Below, piece by piece: positions 8,583 to 16,944 of a stretch of 64,000 nt of DNA. The notes below the pieces were generated by a model, which saw nothing but the letters and a program-made list of their open reading frames with translations, made no database searches and was not told the DNA's origin. Source of the DNA: VXMF01 sp965206775 (GTDB lineage Bacteria; Acidobacteriota; Terriglobia; Bryobacterales; UBA6623); the NCBI GenBank assembly GCA_965206775.1, contig CBDBKU010000003.1:1054001-1118000 (forward strand), written 5' to 3'. Position 1 is the first letter of the stretch; each line of letters starts with the position of its first letter. Both the position numbers and the translations under genes were made by a program.

Positions 8583-9473
8583 ATGGCCGCAGCGCCCACG
8601 GGCTTCGAACGGGCCGCAAGTGCCCGGCTGGTTGTCCTGACCGGGCTGAGCGGCTCGGGCAAGGGCACCGTGCTGCGGGCGCTCGAGGATGTCGGATTCG
8701 ATACTGTCGACAACCTGCCGGTCGATCTGATCGATCCGTTCCTGCAGTCCGGGCGCCTCGCCGATCCGGCCAACAGGGCAGCGCTGGTAGTCGACATTCG
8801 CGAGGGCGAGGCCCTCGGGCGGTTCCCGGAGGTCTACCGTGAGATCCGGCGCAGCGTGCCGGCATTCCTCGTCTACCTGGAAGCGTCCGACGAGGCCATC
8901 CAGCGCCGCTTCAGCGAGACGCGCCGGCCGCATCCGGCGCGGGCCGCCACGGTTGCCGCCAGCATCGCGGCCGAGCGGCTGCTCCTCGAGCCGATCCGCG
9001 AGCTGTCGGACGTGGAACTCGACACAAGTCCGTTCAACGTCCACGACCTGCGGCGCAAGATGCTGAGCGTTTTCCAAGGGTCGGCCGACGCGACCGAGCT
9101 TCGCCTCACTGTCGGCAGCTTCGGGTTCAAGTACGGCCCTCCGCTGGACGGGGACCTTGTGCTTGACGTTCGTTTCCTGCCGAACCCGAACTACGAGCCG
9201 CGCTGCCGCAACCTGACGGGCAAGGACGGCCCGGTCCGCGCCTTCCTCGAGAGCTACTCGCAGACAGGCGAGTTCCTGGACCGCGCGATGGGCTTGCTGG
9301 ACTTCGTCGTGCCGCGCTACGCCGCCGAAGGCAAGAGCTACCTGTCGATCTACTTCGGCTGCACCGGCGGCCGGCACCGGTCCGTCTACATGGCGGATGC
9401 CGTTGCCGCCCGGATCGAGCGGGCTGGCCGGTTCGTCCGCGTCCAGCACAGGGACATCGACAAGGACCACTGA
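8583..9473 (+). CDS. rapZ: RNase adapter / nucleotide-binding protein RapZ
   Basis: 296 residues, the usual size. The Walker A loop GLSGSGKG is at residues 21-28, followed by ALEDVGFDTVDNLPV. The C-terminal domain carries KYGPPLDGDLVLDVRFLPN and SIYFGCTGGRHRSVYMAD, both RapZ hallmarks. In enterobacteria RapZ senses glucosamine-6-phosphate and guides RNase E to a small RNA; in other phyla (YvcJ) the role is less clear. Start ATG lies 2 bp after hpf, so the two are almost surely cotranscribed. No signal peptide. Confidence 0.93.
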   Translation: MAAAPTGFERAASARLVVLTGLSGSGKGTVLRALEDVGFDTVDNLPVDLIDPFLQSGRLADPANRAALVVDIREGEALGRFPEVYREIRRSVPAFLVYLEASDEAIQRRFSETRRPHPARAATVAASIAAERLLLEPIRELSDVELDTSPFNVHDLRRKMLSVFQGSADATELRLTVGSFGFKYGPPLDGDLVLDVRFLPNPNYEPRCRNLTGKDGPVRAFLESYSQTGEFLDRAMGLLDFVVPRYAAEGKSYLSIYFGCTGGRHRSVYMADAVAARIERAGRFVRVQHRDIDKDH

Positions 9474-9489
9474 GCCGGCTAGCGGCTCA
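9471..9489. terminator. Short hairpin joining two convergent stop codons
   Basis: TGAGCC (9471-9476), loop GGCTAGC, GGCTCA (9484-9489): a perfect 6-bp stem whose arms are the rapZ TGA and, on the other strand, the osmC TGA. It would form in both transcripts. There is no T-tract, so it is at most a weak bidirectional terminator or 3' end stabiliser. Confidence 0.35.
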
Positions 9490-9957
9490 GACCTCTTCGA
9501 TGTCGGCGGTGATCGCGATGTCGATCGAGTCCTTGACGCTGACCGCCGCCGGGCACTTGGACTGATGCGTGTCCAGCGCTCGCTGGGCGCGGTCGCGCGT
9601 GCCGGCGGGGATTTGCAGGCGGTAGTGCACGCGGATGCGCGTGATGCGGATAATGCCGCCGACATTCTCGATGTCGCCTTCGACGTCGCTCGAGACGCGG
9701 TCGGGGTGATTCGGGATCTTGCGAACTGCCAGGGCCCCTGACAGAGTGCCGGTCAGTCAACCGCCGACCGCCGCGATCATGTGGTCAAGGGTGGCCGGGA
9801 GATCCCGTCTCGGCTCCATGCCGTAGAAGTGCTTGATGCCGCCGTGGACTCCGAACTCCAGAGGCTGGTCAAACCCTTCCACGTAGGCCCGCCGCTCCGG
9901 CGGCTGGTCCTGATAGATGCGGATCTTCGAGGTGTGGATCACGTCTCCCATGCGCAC
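9487..9957 (-). CDS. OsmC-family protein with in-frame TGA at the redox cysteine (candidate selenoprotein)
   Basis: Read through one TGA (9759-9757), the frame gives 156 residues from the ATG at 9957 to the TGA at 9489-9487. Before the TGA lies DLPATLDHMIAAVGG and after it LTGTLSGALAVRKIPNHPD. Both halves are OsmC-like, and in OsmC relatives the position between them is the peroxidatic Cys. Codon 67 is therefore TGA where Cys is expected. The second conserved Cys is intact (HQSKCPAAVSV, Cys135). The family reduces organic hydroperoxides with a Cys pair, and OsmC-like selenoproteins are known from environmental sequence surveys. A hairpin starts 12 nt after the TGA (separate entry). Alternatives: a nonsense mutation or sequencing error, but neither explains the exact position. 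An ordinary gene caller would report a 66-residue fragment. Confidence 0.78.
9726..9744 (-). promoter_or_regulatory. Candidate bacterial SECIS hairpin
   Basis: On the minus strand, CTGTCAG (9744-9738), loop GGGCC (9737-9733), CTGGCAG (9732-9726). As RNA this is a 7-bp stem with one G-U pair and a loop starting with G. The loop begins 19 nt after the in-frame UGA of the osmC gene. Bacterial SECIS elements sit just downstream of UGA, with a G in the first two loop positions and the loop roughly 16-37 nt from UGA, so the geometry fits. A competing stem, CTGAC/GTCAG, can form directly after the UGA. Confidence 0.55.
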
Positions 9958-9984
9958 ATTGTATCGGCACGGGTCCCGAGTTCG

Positions 9985-11460
9985 CTACCGGTCTCCGGTC
10001 CGGGCCTTCCGCCACGCTTCCACGTCGGCGATGTTGCGTTGCAGGATATCCTTCTGCGGCCCGTCCTGGCCCCGCAGGTACGCCGCCATGTCGGAGCCGT
10101 ACTCCTTGGCGGTCTCGAACGCCTGCCCGTGATCCCCGGTTTCCTCGATCCAGCTCTCCAGCGTCGACCGCATTGTCGCGAGCGTCGCGCCGTGCTCTTC
10201 CTCGCCGGCGAGGTTGCGCATCTCCCAGGGATCCGCCTCCAGGTCGTAAAGCTCTTCCTCGGGGCGCGGCTCGAAGAACATCGCCTCCGTTTCGGGCGTC
10301 AGGCCTCCGTCGGCGCGGAGCTGGCGCATCGCCCGGATGATCTCCTTGTTGTCCTTGTAGCGGTTGGGCTGGAGGTGCGGGCGCTCCGGCACGAAGTTGC
10401 GGATGTATTTGTAGCGGTCGGTGCGCACGCTGCGGATGCGGTCCACGGTCTCGTCGCAGCGGTCGCGCGCCGAGACCACGTACTCGCGCGGCTCGGCGCC
10501 GGGCCCGAACAGGGGGCGCCCCTCCATCCAGCCCGGGATCTCGATGCCGGCGAACGCGAGCGTCGAAGCCGTGACGTCGATATGGGCTACGAGATCCTCC
10601 CGCACCATGCCCGCCTCGATGCGGCCGGGAGCCCGCACGATTAGCGGAACCTTGATGCCTTCCTCGCTAAGGAACTGCTTGCCGCGAGCGTGGCTCACGC
10701 CGTGATCGGTCAGGAAAAACACCACGGTATTGTCGGCGACACCCTCGGTCTCGAGCCTCTCCAGGATCCGGCCGACTTCCCAGTCGGCGTTCTCGATCGA
10801 CTCGAGGTACTGGGCCCAGTCCTCGCGCAGCTTGGGATGATCGGGGTAGTAGGGCGGCAGCTTCACCTTGTCGGGCGAGATGCCGTCGGTATGGACTCCG
10901 TTGATCTTCTTCAGCGTGCGCTGGTCGCGACGCTTCCCGCCCCGCAGCTGGATCTGAGCGAAGAACGGCTCTCCGGGAGCGCGCCCGGCCCAGTCGGAGC
11001 CGTCGTAGAGATTCTCGTCGTACTCGAAGTTGTAGTCGGTCTTGCCCCTGGCCAGGTCGTCGCTGTCCCGGAGGCCGGCGTTGGTCACGTAGTAGCCCGC
11101 ACGGCGAAGGATTGCCGGCGCGGGTTCGACATCTCCGGGCAGGCGGATCTTGCGCTCGCCGCGTCCGCTGCGGTGGTTGTGCGCTCCGATCGTGGTCTGG
11201 TACATCCCGGTGACGAGCGCGGAGCGCGATGGCGAGCATACCGGCGCCGTGACGAAGGCGCGGGTGAACATGGCTCCCTCCGCCGCCAGCCTGTCGACGT
11301 TCGGCGTCTTGGCGAGTTTCTCGCCGTAGGGCCCGTAGTGGTCCGACTGGTCCTCGGAGAAGATCCAGACGATGTTGGGCGGGTCAGGCGTTGGCTGGGC
11401 GCAGGAGGGAAGGGCGGCGAAGACCGCGAGCAGGCAGACCGGGCGTAGCATGGAAATCAC
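9985..11460 (-). CDS. Type I sulfatase, predicted lipoprotein
   Basis: 491 residues. The signal peptide ends in a lipobox (LPSC, Cys20), so it is probably anchored in an outer or inner membrane. PNIVWIFSEDQ gives the first metal-binding Asp residues; the formylglycine motif is CSPSR (Cys75). FFLTDHGVSHARGKQFLSEEG carries the second metal site. The C-terminal region (RCDETVDRIRSVRTDRYKYI, ELYDLEADPWEMRNLAGEEE) is typical of the heparan N-sulfatase/arylsulfatase branch. It lies 27 bp upstream of the osmC-like gene on the same strand, so the two could share a transcript. Substrate unknown. Confidence 0.9.
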   Translation of the reverse strand: MISMLRPVCLLAVFAALPSCAQPTPDPPNIVWIFSEDQSDHYGPYGEKLAKTPNVDRLAAEGAMFTRAFVTAPVCSPSRSALVTGMYQTTIGAHNHRSGRGERKIRLPGDVEPAPAILRRAGYYVTNAGLRDSDDLARGKTDYNFEYDENLYDGSDWAGRAPGEPFFAQIQLRGGKRRDQRTLKKINGVHTDGISPDKVKLPPYYPDHPKLREDWAQYLESIENADWEVGRILERLETEGVADNTVVFFLTDHGVSHARGKQFLSEEGIKVPLIVRAPGRIEAGMVREDLVAHIDVTASTLAFAGIEIPGWMEGRPLFGPGAEPREYVVSARDRCDETVDRIRSVRTDRYKYIRNFVPERPHLQPNRYKDNKEIIRAMRQLRADGGLTPETEAMFFEPRPEEELYDLEADPWEMRNLAGEEEHGATLATMRSTLESWIEETGDHGQAFETAKEYGSDMAAYLRGQDGPQKDILQRNIADVEAWRKARTGDR

Positions 11461-11544
11461 AGCTAACGGGCATCATACCGAAGGTGCCGAGCTTCCCGCG
11501 CGAGCGGTGCGCAGGCCAGCGGGGAAAGCGCGAGCCCGCCTCGC

Positions 11545-12759
11545 TCAATGCGGCTTCTCGGACGGGCTGGACCCATCCGGCCCGGCGACAGCCGACAGCA
11601 GGCTCTCCAGGGCCCGGCTGAAGTCCTGCGGTCCCGTCACGGAGTACTGGGTCAGGCCGTGCGGGCGCAGCGCATCCTCGATGGCCCCCGGCCACGGGTA
11701 GCTCCGGGGGTTTCGATTGAACGCGAACTGGAACAGCGGCGGCGGAGCCGCGGAGAGCCCGATCATGCCTGCCTGGAGGCGCGCCTCGCGATCCACTTTC
11801 GGGCCCAGCACGATCAGTGCGTCCCGCCGGCCCAGATCCGGGCCGAGCGCGTCGTTGAGCACTTCGGCAAGGAATCGCTCGTCGCCTTCCTCGTCTGTCA
11901 GGGCGTCGACCTCCACGACTCCGGCGGGCATCGTCCTGATGGACTTCCCGATCGCTACGAAGTCGAGGCGGGTCTGCCGGGCCGTCGAGTAGACGATCTG
12001 CCGGTCGTAGGCGTTGAAGGCGGTCAGGCTGAACAGCCCGAGGCTCGGTTCCCGGTGCAGAGACCGCAGCATGCCCATGATGCTGTCGATCTCGTAGTCG
12101 TTGAGCTTGAATCGATTCCGGTCCAGCGGAGCAAGGTTGACGAGCAGAGAGACGTGCAGGCCGCTTTCCACTCCGCTGCGACGGAGAACGGGGGGCTCCT
12201 CGTCGAACGTGTCCTCGCGGAACGGGGCGATCAGATTCGCCGTGGCAGCTGCCGCCAGCCGCCCGGTGTAGCCCGGCGTCGGGGCCCGCGTCCGCCAGTG
12301 AGCCGAGCAGACGCGGCCCTGGAGGTTGCGCATGAGCCAGTCGATCTTGTAGCGACCCGGGCCCAGCACGTATCGGCCCGGGAAGACCGCCGTTCCGCCG
12401 CCATCGGCGACGTTTGCCGCCAGGTCGAAGCTCTGCCGAAAGTAGACGGGATCGGCCTTCTCGTCGTCGAGCGGCCGGATTCGGAACAGCACGCGCAAGC
12501 GCTCGCCGCTGGGAGAGACCGCGTCCGCCGGCACGTGGACAACGTATCCGGCCGTGTACTTGAGATCGAATCCGAGTTGCGGCCTCTGCGGCTCGACCCG
12601 GCAGCCGAGATCCGCCCGGTTGTCGTCCGCCGAGAGGATGGCGCTGTCGCTCGCCTGGAATCGCAGCCGGCTGCCGGGCCGGGAATCGAAGAGATCCTGC
12701 GCTGGTGCGTTCCAGGCCAGGAGCGGGGCAACGATCGCGACGAGGTGGCGGCCCTTCAT
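11545..12759 (-). CDS. Secreted protein of unknown function
   Basis: 404 residues with a probable signal peptide (MKGRHLVAIVAPLLAWNAPAQ). I do not recognise a named domain. The N-terminal half is beta-rich (GFDLKYTAGYVVHVPADAV, VLFRIRPLDDEKADPVYF); the second half alternates strands and helices (SGLHVSLLVNLAPLD, RRDALIVLGPKVDREAR), which could be a degenerate von Willebrand A-like Rossmann fold, without a clear MIDAS motif. Proteins with this look occur in Acidobacteria genomes. It is 8 bp upstream of nothing else on its strand but follows the threonine aldolase stop closely, so it is probably the last gene of that run. Confidence 0.6.
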   Translation of the reverse strand: MKGRHLVAIVAPLLAWNAPAQDLFDSRPGSRLRFQASDSAILSADDNRADLGCRVEPQRPQLGFDLKYTAGYVVHVPADAVSPSGERLRVLFRIRPLDDEKADPVYFRQSFDLAANVADGGGTAVFPGRYVLGPGRYKIDWLMRNLQGRVCSAHWRTRAPTPGYTGRLAAAATANLIAPFREDTFDEEPPVLRRSGVESGLHVSLLVNLAPLDRNRFKLNDYEIDSIMGMLRSLHREPSLGLFSLTAFNAYDRQIVYSTARQTRLDFVAIGKSIRTMPAGVVEVDALTDEEGDERFLAEVLNDALGPDLGRRDALIVLGPKVDREARLQAGMIGLSAAPPPLFQFAFNRNPRSYPWPGAIEDALRPHGLTQYSVTGPQDFSRALESLLSAVAGPDGSSPSEKPH

Positions 12760-12766
12760 GGAGACC

Positions 12767-13816
12767 TCATTGCGTGACGGCCTCGCGGGCGCACGCCCGC
12801 TCGATTGCGGCGACCGCGGCCTGGCAGTCGGAGCGGCCCAGATCCTGGTGAGTCACCATGCGGATGCGACCGTGGGCCAGTCCGAGCGCCAGCACGCCAG
12901 CCGCGCGCAGCGATCCGAGGAACTCCGCGTTGGAAAGGCCGGTGCCGGAGATGTCAAAGAATACGATATTGGTCTCGACGGCGGCCGGATCGATGGCGAT
13001 GCCCGGCATCGCCGCGAGCGACTCGGCGAGGAACCTGGCATCGGCGTGGACCGCCGGGATGTTGGCGGGGCTCTGGTCCAGGGCCACCAGGCCGGCCGCC
13101 GCGAGGATGCCGGCCTGGCGCATGCTTCCGCCCAGCGCCTTGCGGGCCAGCCTCGCCTCGCCGATGAAGGCGCGGCTGCCGGTCAGCAGCGAGCCGACCG
13201 GGGCGCCGAGCCCCTTGGAAAGGCAGAATGTCAGAGAATCCGCGCTGGCCGCGACTCGCGCCACGGACGTGCCGAGCGCCGCGGCGGCATGGAACACCCG
13301 CGCCCCGTCCATGTGCACCGGAATTCCGGCCGCGCGAGCGTGCGCGGCGATGTCCTCGAGGGTTTCCAGCGGGTACACGCGTCCGCCCGCGTAGTTGTGG
13401 GTGTTCTCGATCTCGATCAGGCCCGTTCCCCGGAAGTGGTCTGACGAGCCGCGCGTCCGGAGCTTGATGCTATCCCACGTGAGGATGCCGTCAGGCGACG
13501 GGATGGAGCGCGTGACGCAGCCGGAAAGCCGGGCCAGCATGCCCATTTCGTAGAGCACCACGTGCGAGTGCTCCTCGCAAACCACCTCATGCCCGGGCGA
13601 GGTGTGGACGGCGATCGCGACCTGGTTGCCCATCGTCCCGGAAGGGATCAGAATCGCCGCTTCCTTGCCGACGATCTCGGCGGCCCGCTCCTCGAGCGCG
13701 TTGACCGTGGGGTCCTCGCCGAAGACGTCGTCGCCGACCTCGGCCTGGTACATCGCCCGACGCATTGCCGGGGTCGGCCGGGTCACGGTGTCGCTGCGCA
13801 GGTCGACTCGCTTCAT
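12767..13816 (-). CDS. ltaE: Low-specificity L-threonine aldolase
   Basis: 349 residues, PLP fold type I. It splits L-threonine or L-allo-threonine into glycine and acetaldehyde. Family motifs: MKRVDLRSDTVTRPTPAMR at the start, FGEDPTVNALEERAAE, HMDGARVFHA with the PLP-ring Asp, and FCLSKGLGAPVGS with the Schiff-base Lys. Complete and of normal length. The start is 28 bp after the acyl-CoA reductase-like stop, and its stop is 8 bp before the next gene, so it sits in a same-strand series from the microcompartment region downward. Confidence 0.93.
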   Translation of the reverse strand: MKRVDLRSDTVTRPTPAMRRAMYQAEVGDDVFGEDPTVNALEERAAEIVGKEAAILIPSGTMGNQVAIAVHTSPGHEVVCEEHSHVVLYEMGMLARLSGCVTRSIPSPDGILTWDSIKLRTRGSSDHFRGTGLIEIENTHNYAGGRVYPLETLEDIAAHARAAGIPVHMDGARVFHAAAALGTSVARVAASADSLTFCLSKGLGAPVGSLLTGSRAFIGEARLARKALGGSMRQAGILAAAGLVALDQSPANIPAVHADARFLAESLAAMPGIAIDPAAVETNIVFFDISGTGLSNAEFLGSLRAAGVLALGLAHGRIRMVTHQDLGRSDCQAAVAAIERACAREAVTQ

Positions 13817-13844
13817 GCCGTCTCTCGCGGCGCGACCGGCGCGC

Positions 13845-15368
13845 CTACAGCTGGAACGTCCATTCTCGCACCGCCCCCGGCTGGACCCACTTGCGGATGC
13901 CCGGGATCTGGCAGTTTCGCCAGTAGGCGGGCCAGTCGATGGCCTCGGGGTCCCAGGGCAGCGCGTCCCTGTCGTCCGCGCCCATGCCGGCGTAGGCGTC
14001 CCGGATGTTCACGGCTTCGAAGACATAGCGGTTGTCGAGGATGAAGGGGGTGTACTGCCGAAACGTCTCCTCGTGAAAGCCCAGCTGGAGTTCGAGAACC
14101 CTGAGCCTGGCGATCTCGGCGCGGCGACCCAGTCGTTCCAGCACGCTTCGAGCCCGGGCGATCCTGCGCCGCTGGATCCGACGGCGCTGGTCCGCTCCCT
14201 TGGCGTCGAGGAACCGCAGGCGTGGGAGCGGGTCGAGCCAGAGCGGCGGGGAGGAGACGCTGCTGCCATTGGACCGCGCCTCGGCGCAAAGCAGCCGGAT
14301 CAGGTCTTCTAGCGGGTAGGGGTTCACGTCGGATCCGGCAAGCTGGTAGACCTGCCGGGCCCGGCCCGCCAGCAGTTCGCCGGCCACTGCCAGAGTCGCT
14401 CCCGCGACCAGATCGACAGGGACGATCTCCAGCGAGAGGTCGCGACGCGCCGGCCAGTCGAGAAGGCCTCCCATGGCCATCAGCACGAGCGGCGCCGCGG
14501 TGCGGCCGCCCTCGATCCAGCCGGGGAACGGGAATCTTAGCGAGCTCTCGACGATCGCGGGCCGGACGATCGCGCAGGGCACGGAGTCCTGCGCCGCCAG
14601 CACCTGCTCGCCTAGGCTCTTGGCGTAGGTATAGGTATTGACCCATCCCCAGCGGGCGGCCCGCACGCGGCCGAGTTCGGTCAGCGCCTCAGAGCGCTCG
14701 GCGCCCTCGAGGCCCCGGGCCGCAGCGGTGGCGGCGGCGCGGCATTCAGCCAGTTCCTCGCTCGGCAGGAACTTGCGATCCTCCGGCCCGGAGCGTCGCG
14801 GGTAGAAGCCCGGGATCGGCTCCGTCTCCTCGACGAGTCCGTCTGCCTCGCCGGCCACGTAGCAGGTCGAGACATGCACCAGCCTGGCATTCAGCTCGCC
14901 GCAAAGTTCCAAAAGGCGCTCCACGGAATCGACGTTCGCCCGCAGCGAAAGGTCGACAGGCGGGAAGAACTCGACGAGGCCGGCGCAATTGAGGACGAGG
15001 CCGACCCGCCCGGAGAGTTCCCGGACCTGCTCGGAGGAGAGGCCGGCCATCGGCCGGGAGGCGTCCCCGGAGAGGATATTCACGCGGCTTGCGACGCGGC
15101 TCCTGCCCTCCTTCTCGACTAGCGGGCGCAGGGGAGGGGAATCGAGCACTTCCTTCGCGAAGCGCTCCTCGGCGGACAAGCCGGGGCGCGGCCGCACCAG
15201 CACGCTAAGACGCGCCGCCTGCGGGAACTTGTCCAGCAGCATGGCGAGAATCACCTTGCCGAGGAACCCGTTGGCCCCGGTTAGAAGAATCTCGTTGTCG
15301 CGGAAAATGGGGGCGAGGTCAGCCAAGGCCCGAATGTCCAAGCTATCGACGACAGCTCGGCATGTCAA
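13845..15368 (-). CDS. Fatty acyl-CoA reductase-like / NAD-binding-4 domain protein
   Basis: 507 residues from a TTG start. The extended short-chain dehydrogenase fold begins with LLTGANGFLGKVILAMLL (NADPH loop), then LSVLVRPRPGLSAEERF, VHVSTCYVAGEADG, and the catalytic YTYAKSLGE (YxxxK). This is the male-sterility/FAR and thioester-reductase pattern: reduction of an acyl thioester to aldehyde or alcohol. The C-terminal 150 residues are Arg-rich and helical, unlike the classical FAR C-terminal domain. It lies 33 bp from the lyase-like gene and downstream of the microcompartment genes. The substrate could be a fatty acyl-CoA or a peptidyl/polyketide thioester; no carrier protein gene is nearby. 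Confidence 0.75.
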   Translation of the reverse strand: MTCRAVVDSLDIRALADLAPIFRDNEILLTGANGFLGKVILAMLLDKFPQAARLSVLVRPRPGLSAEERFAKEVLDSPPLRPLVEKEGRSRVASRVNILSGDASRPMAGLSSEQVRELSGRVGLVLNCAGLVEFFPPVDLSLRANVDSVERLLELCGELNARLVHVSTCYVAGEADGLVEETEPIPGFYPRRSGPEDRKFLPSEELAECRAAATAAARGLEGAERSEALTELGRVRAARWGWVNTYTYAKSLGEQVLAAQDSVPCAIVRPAIVESSLRFPFPGWIEGGRTAAPLVLMAMGGLLDWPARRDLSLEIVPVDLVAGATLAVAGELLAGRARQVYQLAGSDVNPYPLEDLIRLLCAEARSNGSSVSSPPLWLDPLPRLRFLDAKGADQRRRIQRRRIARARSVLERLGRRAEIARLRVLELQLGFHEETFRQYTPFILDNRYVFEAVNIRDAYAGMGADDRDALPWDPEAIDWPAYWRNCQIPGIRKWVQPGAVREWTFQL

Positions 15369-15401
15369 GCGAAGGCCGCTGCCAGGTGCCGACGGCGGCA
15401 G

Positions 15402-16622
15402 TCATTTCCCGGAAGTGCTCTCGACCAAGTCGTCGACCGGCAGCGCGTACAGAGCGGGCATTCCCTCGCGGTCGGTCACGAAGTAGAGCCAGGAGCTGTC
15501 TTCCGAAAAGGCCGGATCCGGCGCTGCCGCAAGCGGGTCCATGCGATCGGTGCCCGCAACGGGGTAGGGCTTCAAGCTGCTGACGTGCTCGCAAAGCGTG
15601 ATTTCCCGGCGCATCCTGGGAAAGAGAACGTAAAGGTTCGGTCCCGACGGGCGCATGCTGGCTCCCGCGATCGCGGACCCGTCCGAATTTTCCTCGAACC
15701 ACCCGAAGGCAGAGCAGGGCGCCTCCACCGCCTCCTGCCTGGTTTCGGGAACGAAGCTGCTGATGCTGGCCTTCCAGCCGTCGCCATCGGGGAAGTACGC
15801 GTACCGCAGGGTCGATCCGTCCGAAAGCCAGTAGGCTCTCCCCAGCCGCTCCTTTCCTCGGGTCGGTCGCACGCTGACCTTGCCGGAACCGTCCAGGCCC
15901 ACCAGCTGGAGCCGTCGCCGGACCCGCTGCCAGGGGCCTTCGCGCGCGTAAAGGAGCTGAGACCGCCAGGGGCGGAATCTTGGCGCCGAAAGCCAGCGGC
16001 GCTCCTCCGCTGCGATCCAGTTGCGGCCCCTTGATGACGATTGCCGGGGGATCTCCACGATTCGCAACCGGCATTGCGGCTCGCTCTCGAATTGCGATTC
16101 CGGGTCGGGCCGCCAGTCGTCCTCCCGCATTTCGATGAGCGCGGCGTACCGTTCCGCCCGCGAGATATCCATTTCGCCCGTGAGGATCCAGCCGTCGGGG
16201 CAGCGGTAGTGCGATCGCCGGCTGCCTCCGCCGAGGTCGGCCTGGACCAGTTCCTTGCCTTGCAGGTAGTAGAATCCCCGGTCGTTGCCTCGAAGGTGCG
16301 CCGCATACGGGTGAAGGGCCTCGCCCTCGGTGACCTGCGTGAGGCGCTTGCGCTTGAGGTCGAGGCGGTGGATCTGCCGGGTTCCGCCGTGCTCTGCCGC
16401 CAGCAGCAGGAACGAGTTGTTGCGCGCGATGAACCGGTGGTTGTGACCCGGAAGGTGGTGCAGCACGTCGAGGTCGGTCAGGCGGAAGATCTCGCGCTCC
16501 GTGAGCGCGTCCCGCAACTCCTCGCGCGGAGCGCCCAGGCGCGTGCCCCTGCTAGTCCTCGCATGCGCCGCCGACGAGGTCGTCGCGGCCAGGAACCAAC
16601 GACGGCTGACGCGCCGCATCAA
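15402..16622 (-). CDS. Exported beta-propeller protein, oligogalacturonate lyase-like
   Basis: 406 residues. The twin-arginine-like start MMRRVSRRWFLAATTSSAA suggests export. The body repeats WD/TolB-like blades: NNSFLLLAAEHGGTRQIHRLD, NDRGFYYLQGKELVQADL, RPWRSQLLYAREG, and SSWLYFVTDREGMPALYALP near the end. The layout with HNHRFI early resembles oligogalacturonide lyases (PF14583), which cleave unsaturated pectin oligomers. I cannot confirm the metal-binding His set, so a non-enzymatic TolB-like propeller is possible. It is 41 bp downstream of the last BMC-P gene on the same strand, so it may be cotranscribed with the microcompartment locus. Confidence 0.6.
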   Translation of the reverse strand: MMRRVSRRWFLAATTSSAAHARTSRGTRLGAPREELRDALTEREIFRLTDLDVLHHLPGHNHRFIARNNSFLLLAAEHGGTRQIHRLDLKRKRLTQVTEGEALHPYAAHLRGNDRGFYYLQGKELVQADLGGGSRRSHYRCPDGWILTGEMDISRAERYAALIEMREDDWRPDPESQFESEPQCRLRIVEIPRQSSSRGRNWIAAEERRWLSAPRFRPWRSQLLYAREGPWQRVRRRLQLVGLDGSGKVSVRPTRGKERLGRAYWLSDGSTLRYAYFPDGDGWKASISSFVPETRQEAVEAPCSAFGWFEENSDGSAIAGASMRPSGPNLYVLFPRMRREITLCEHVSSLKPYPVAGTDRMDPLAAAPDPAFSEDSSWLYFVTDREGMPALYALPVDDLVESTSGK

Positions 16623-16662
16623 AGGTCATGGTACCAGCAGGACGCGCGATTCCCGGGGCGGG

Positions 16663-16944
16663 TCACGATTCCGGCCGGTCCCAATCCACCTCGTCGACGA
16701 CCGCGATCACAGCTGCATCGATCGGCGCCTTGCGGCGCTTGACCGCGGTCATCGCGGCCCAGCCGTCCAGGGTGAGGAGCACCGTGTCGCCGATGCCCGC
16801 GTCGAGCACGTCCACGGCTACAAACGGAGTGCCGCGTTCCTCGCCCTCCGGGCCGATCTGACGAACCAGCAGCAGCTTGATGGCGTCGTGGGAGGGATGC
16901 TTGGTCGTCGCTACGACGTCACCGATCACCTTGCTGAGAATCAC
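16663..16944 (-). CDS. Microcompartment vertex protein BMC-P (EutN/CcmL), third copy
   Basis: 93 residues from a GTG that overlaps the preceding stop (GTGA, 4 nt). The frame is open upstream, but that extension lacks BMC features. The start ILSKVIGDVVATTKHPSHDAI and the ending AVIAVVDEVDW are the EutN/CcmL pentamer pattern; five subunits cap a vertex of a bacterial microcompartment shell. This copy diverges most from the consensus (KRRKAPIDAAVIAVVDE) and may have a specialised vertex role. Three BMC-P paralogues in a row are typical of Planctomycetes/Verrucomicrobia-type (PVM-like) loci. Confidence 0.88.
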   Translation of the reverse strand: MILSKVIGDVVATTKHPSHDAIKLLLVRQIGPEGEERGTPFVAVDVLDAGIGDTVLLTLDGWAAMTAVKRRKAPIDAAVIAVVDEVDWDRPES

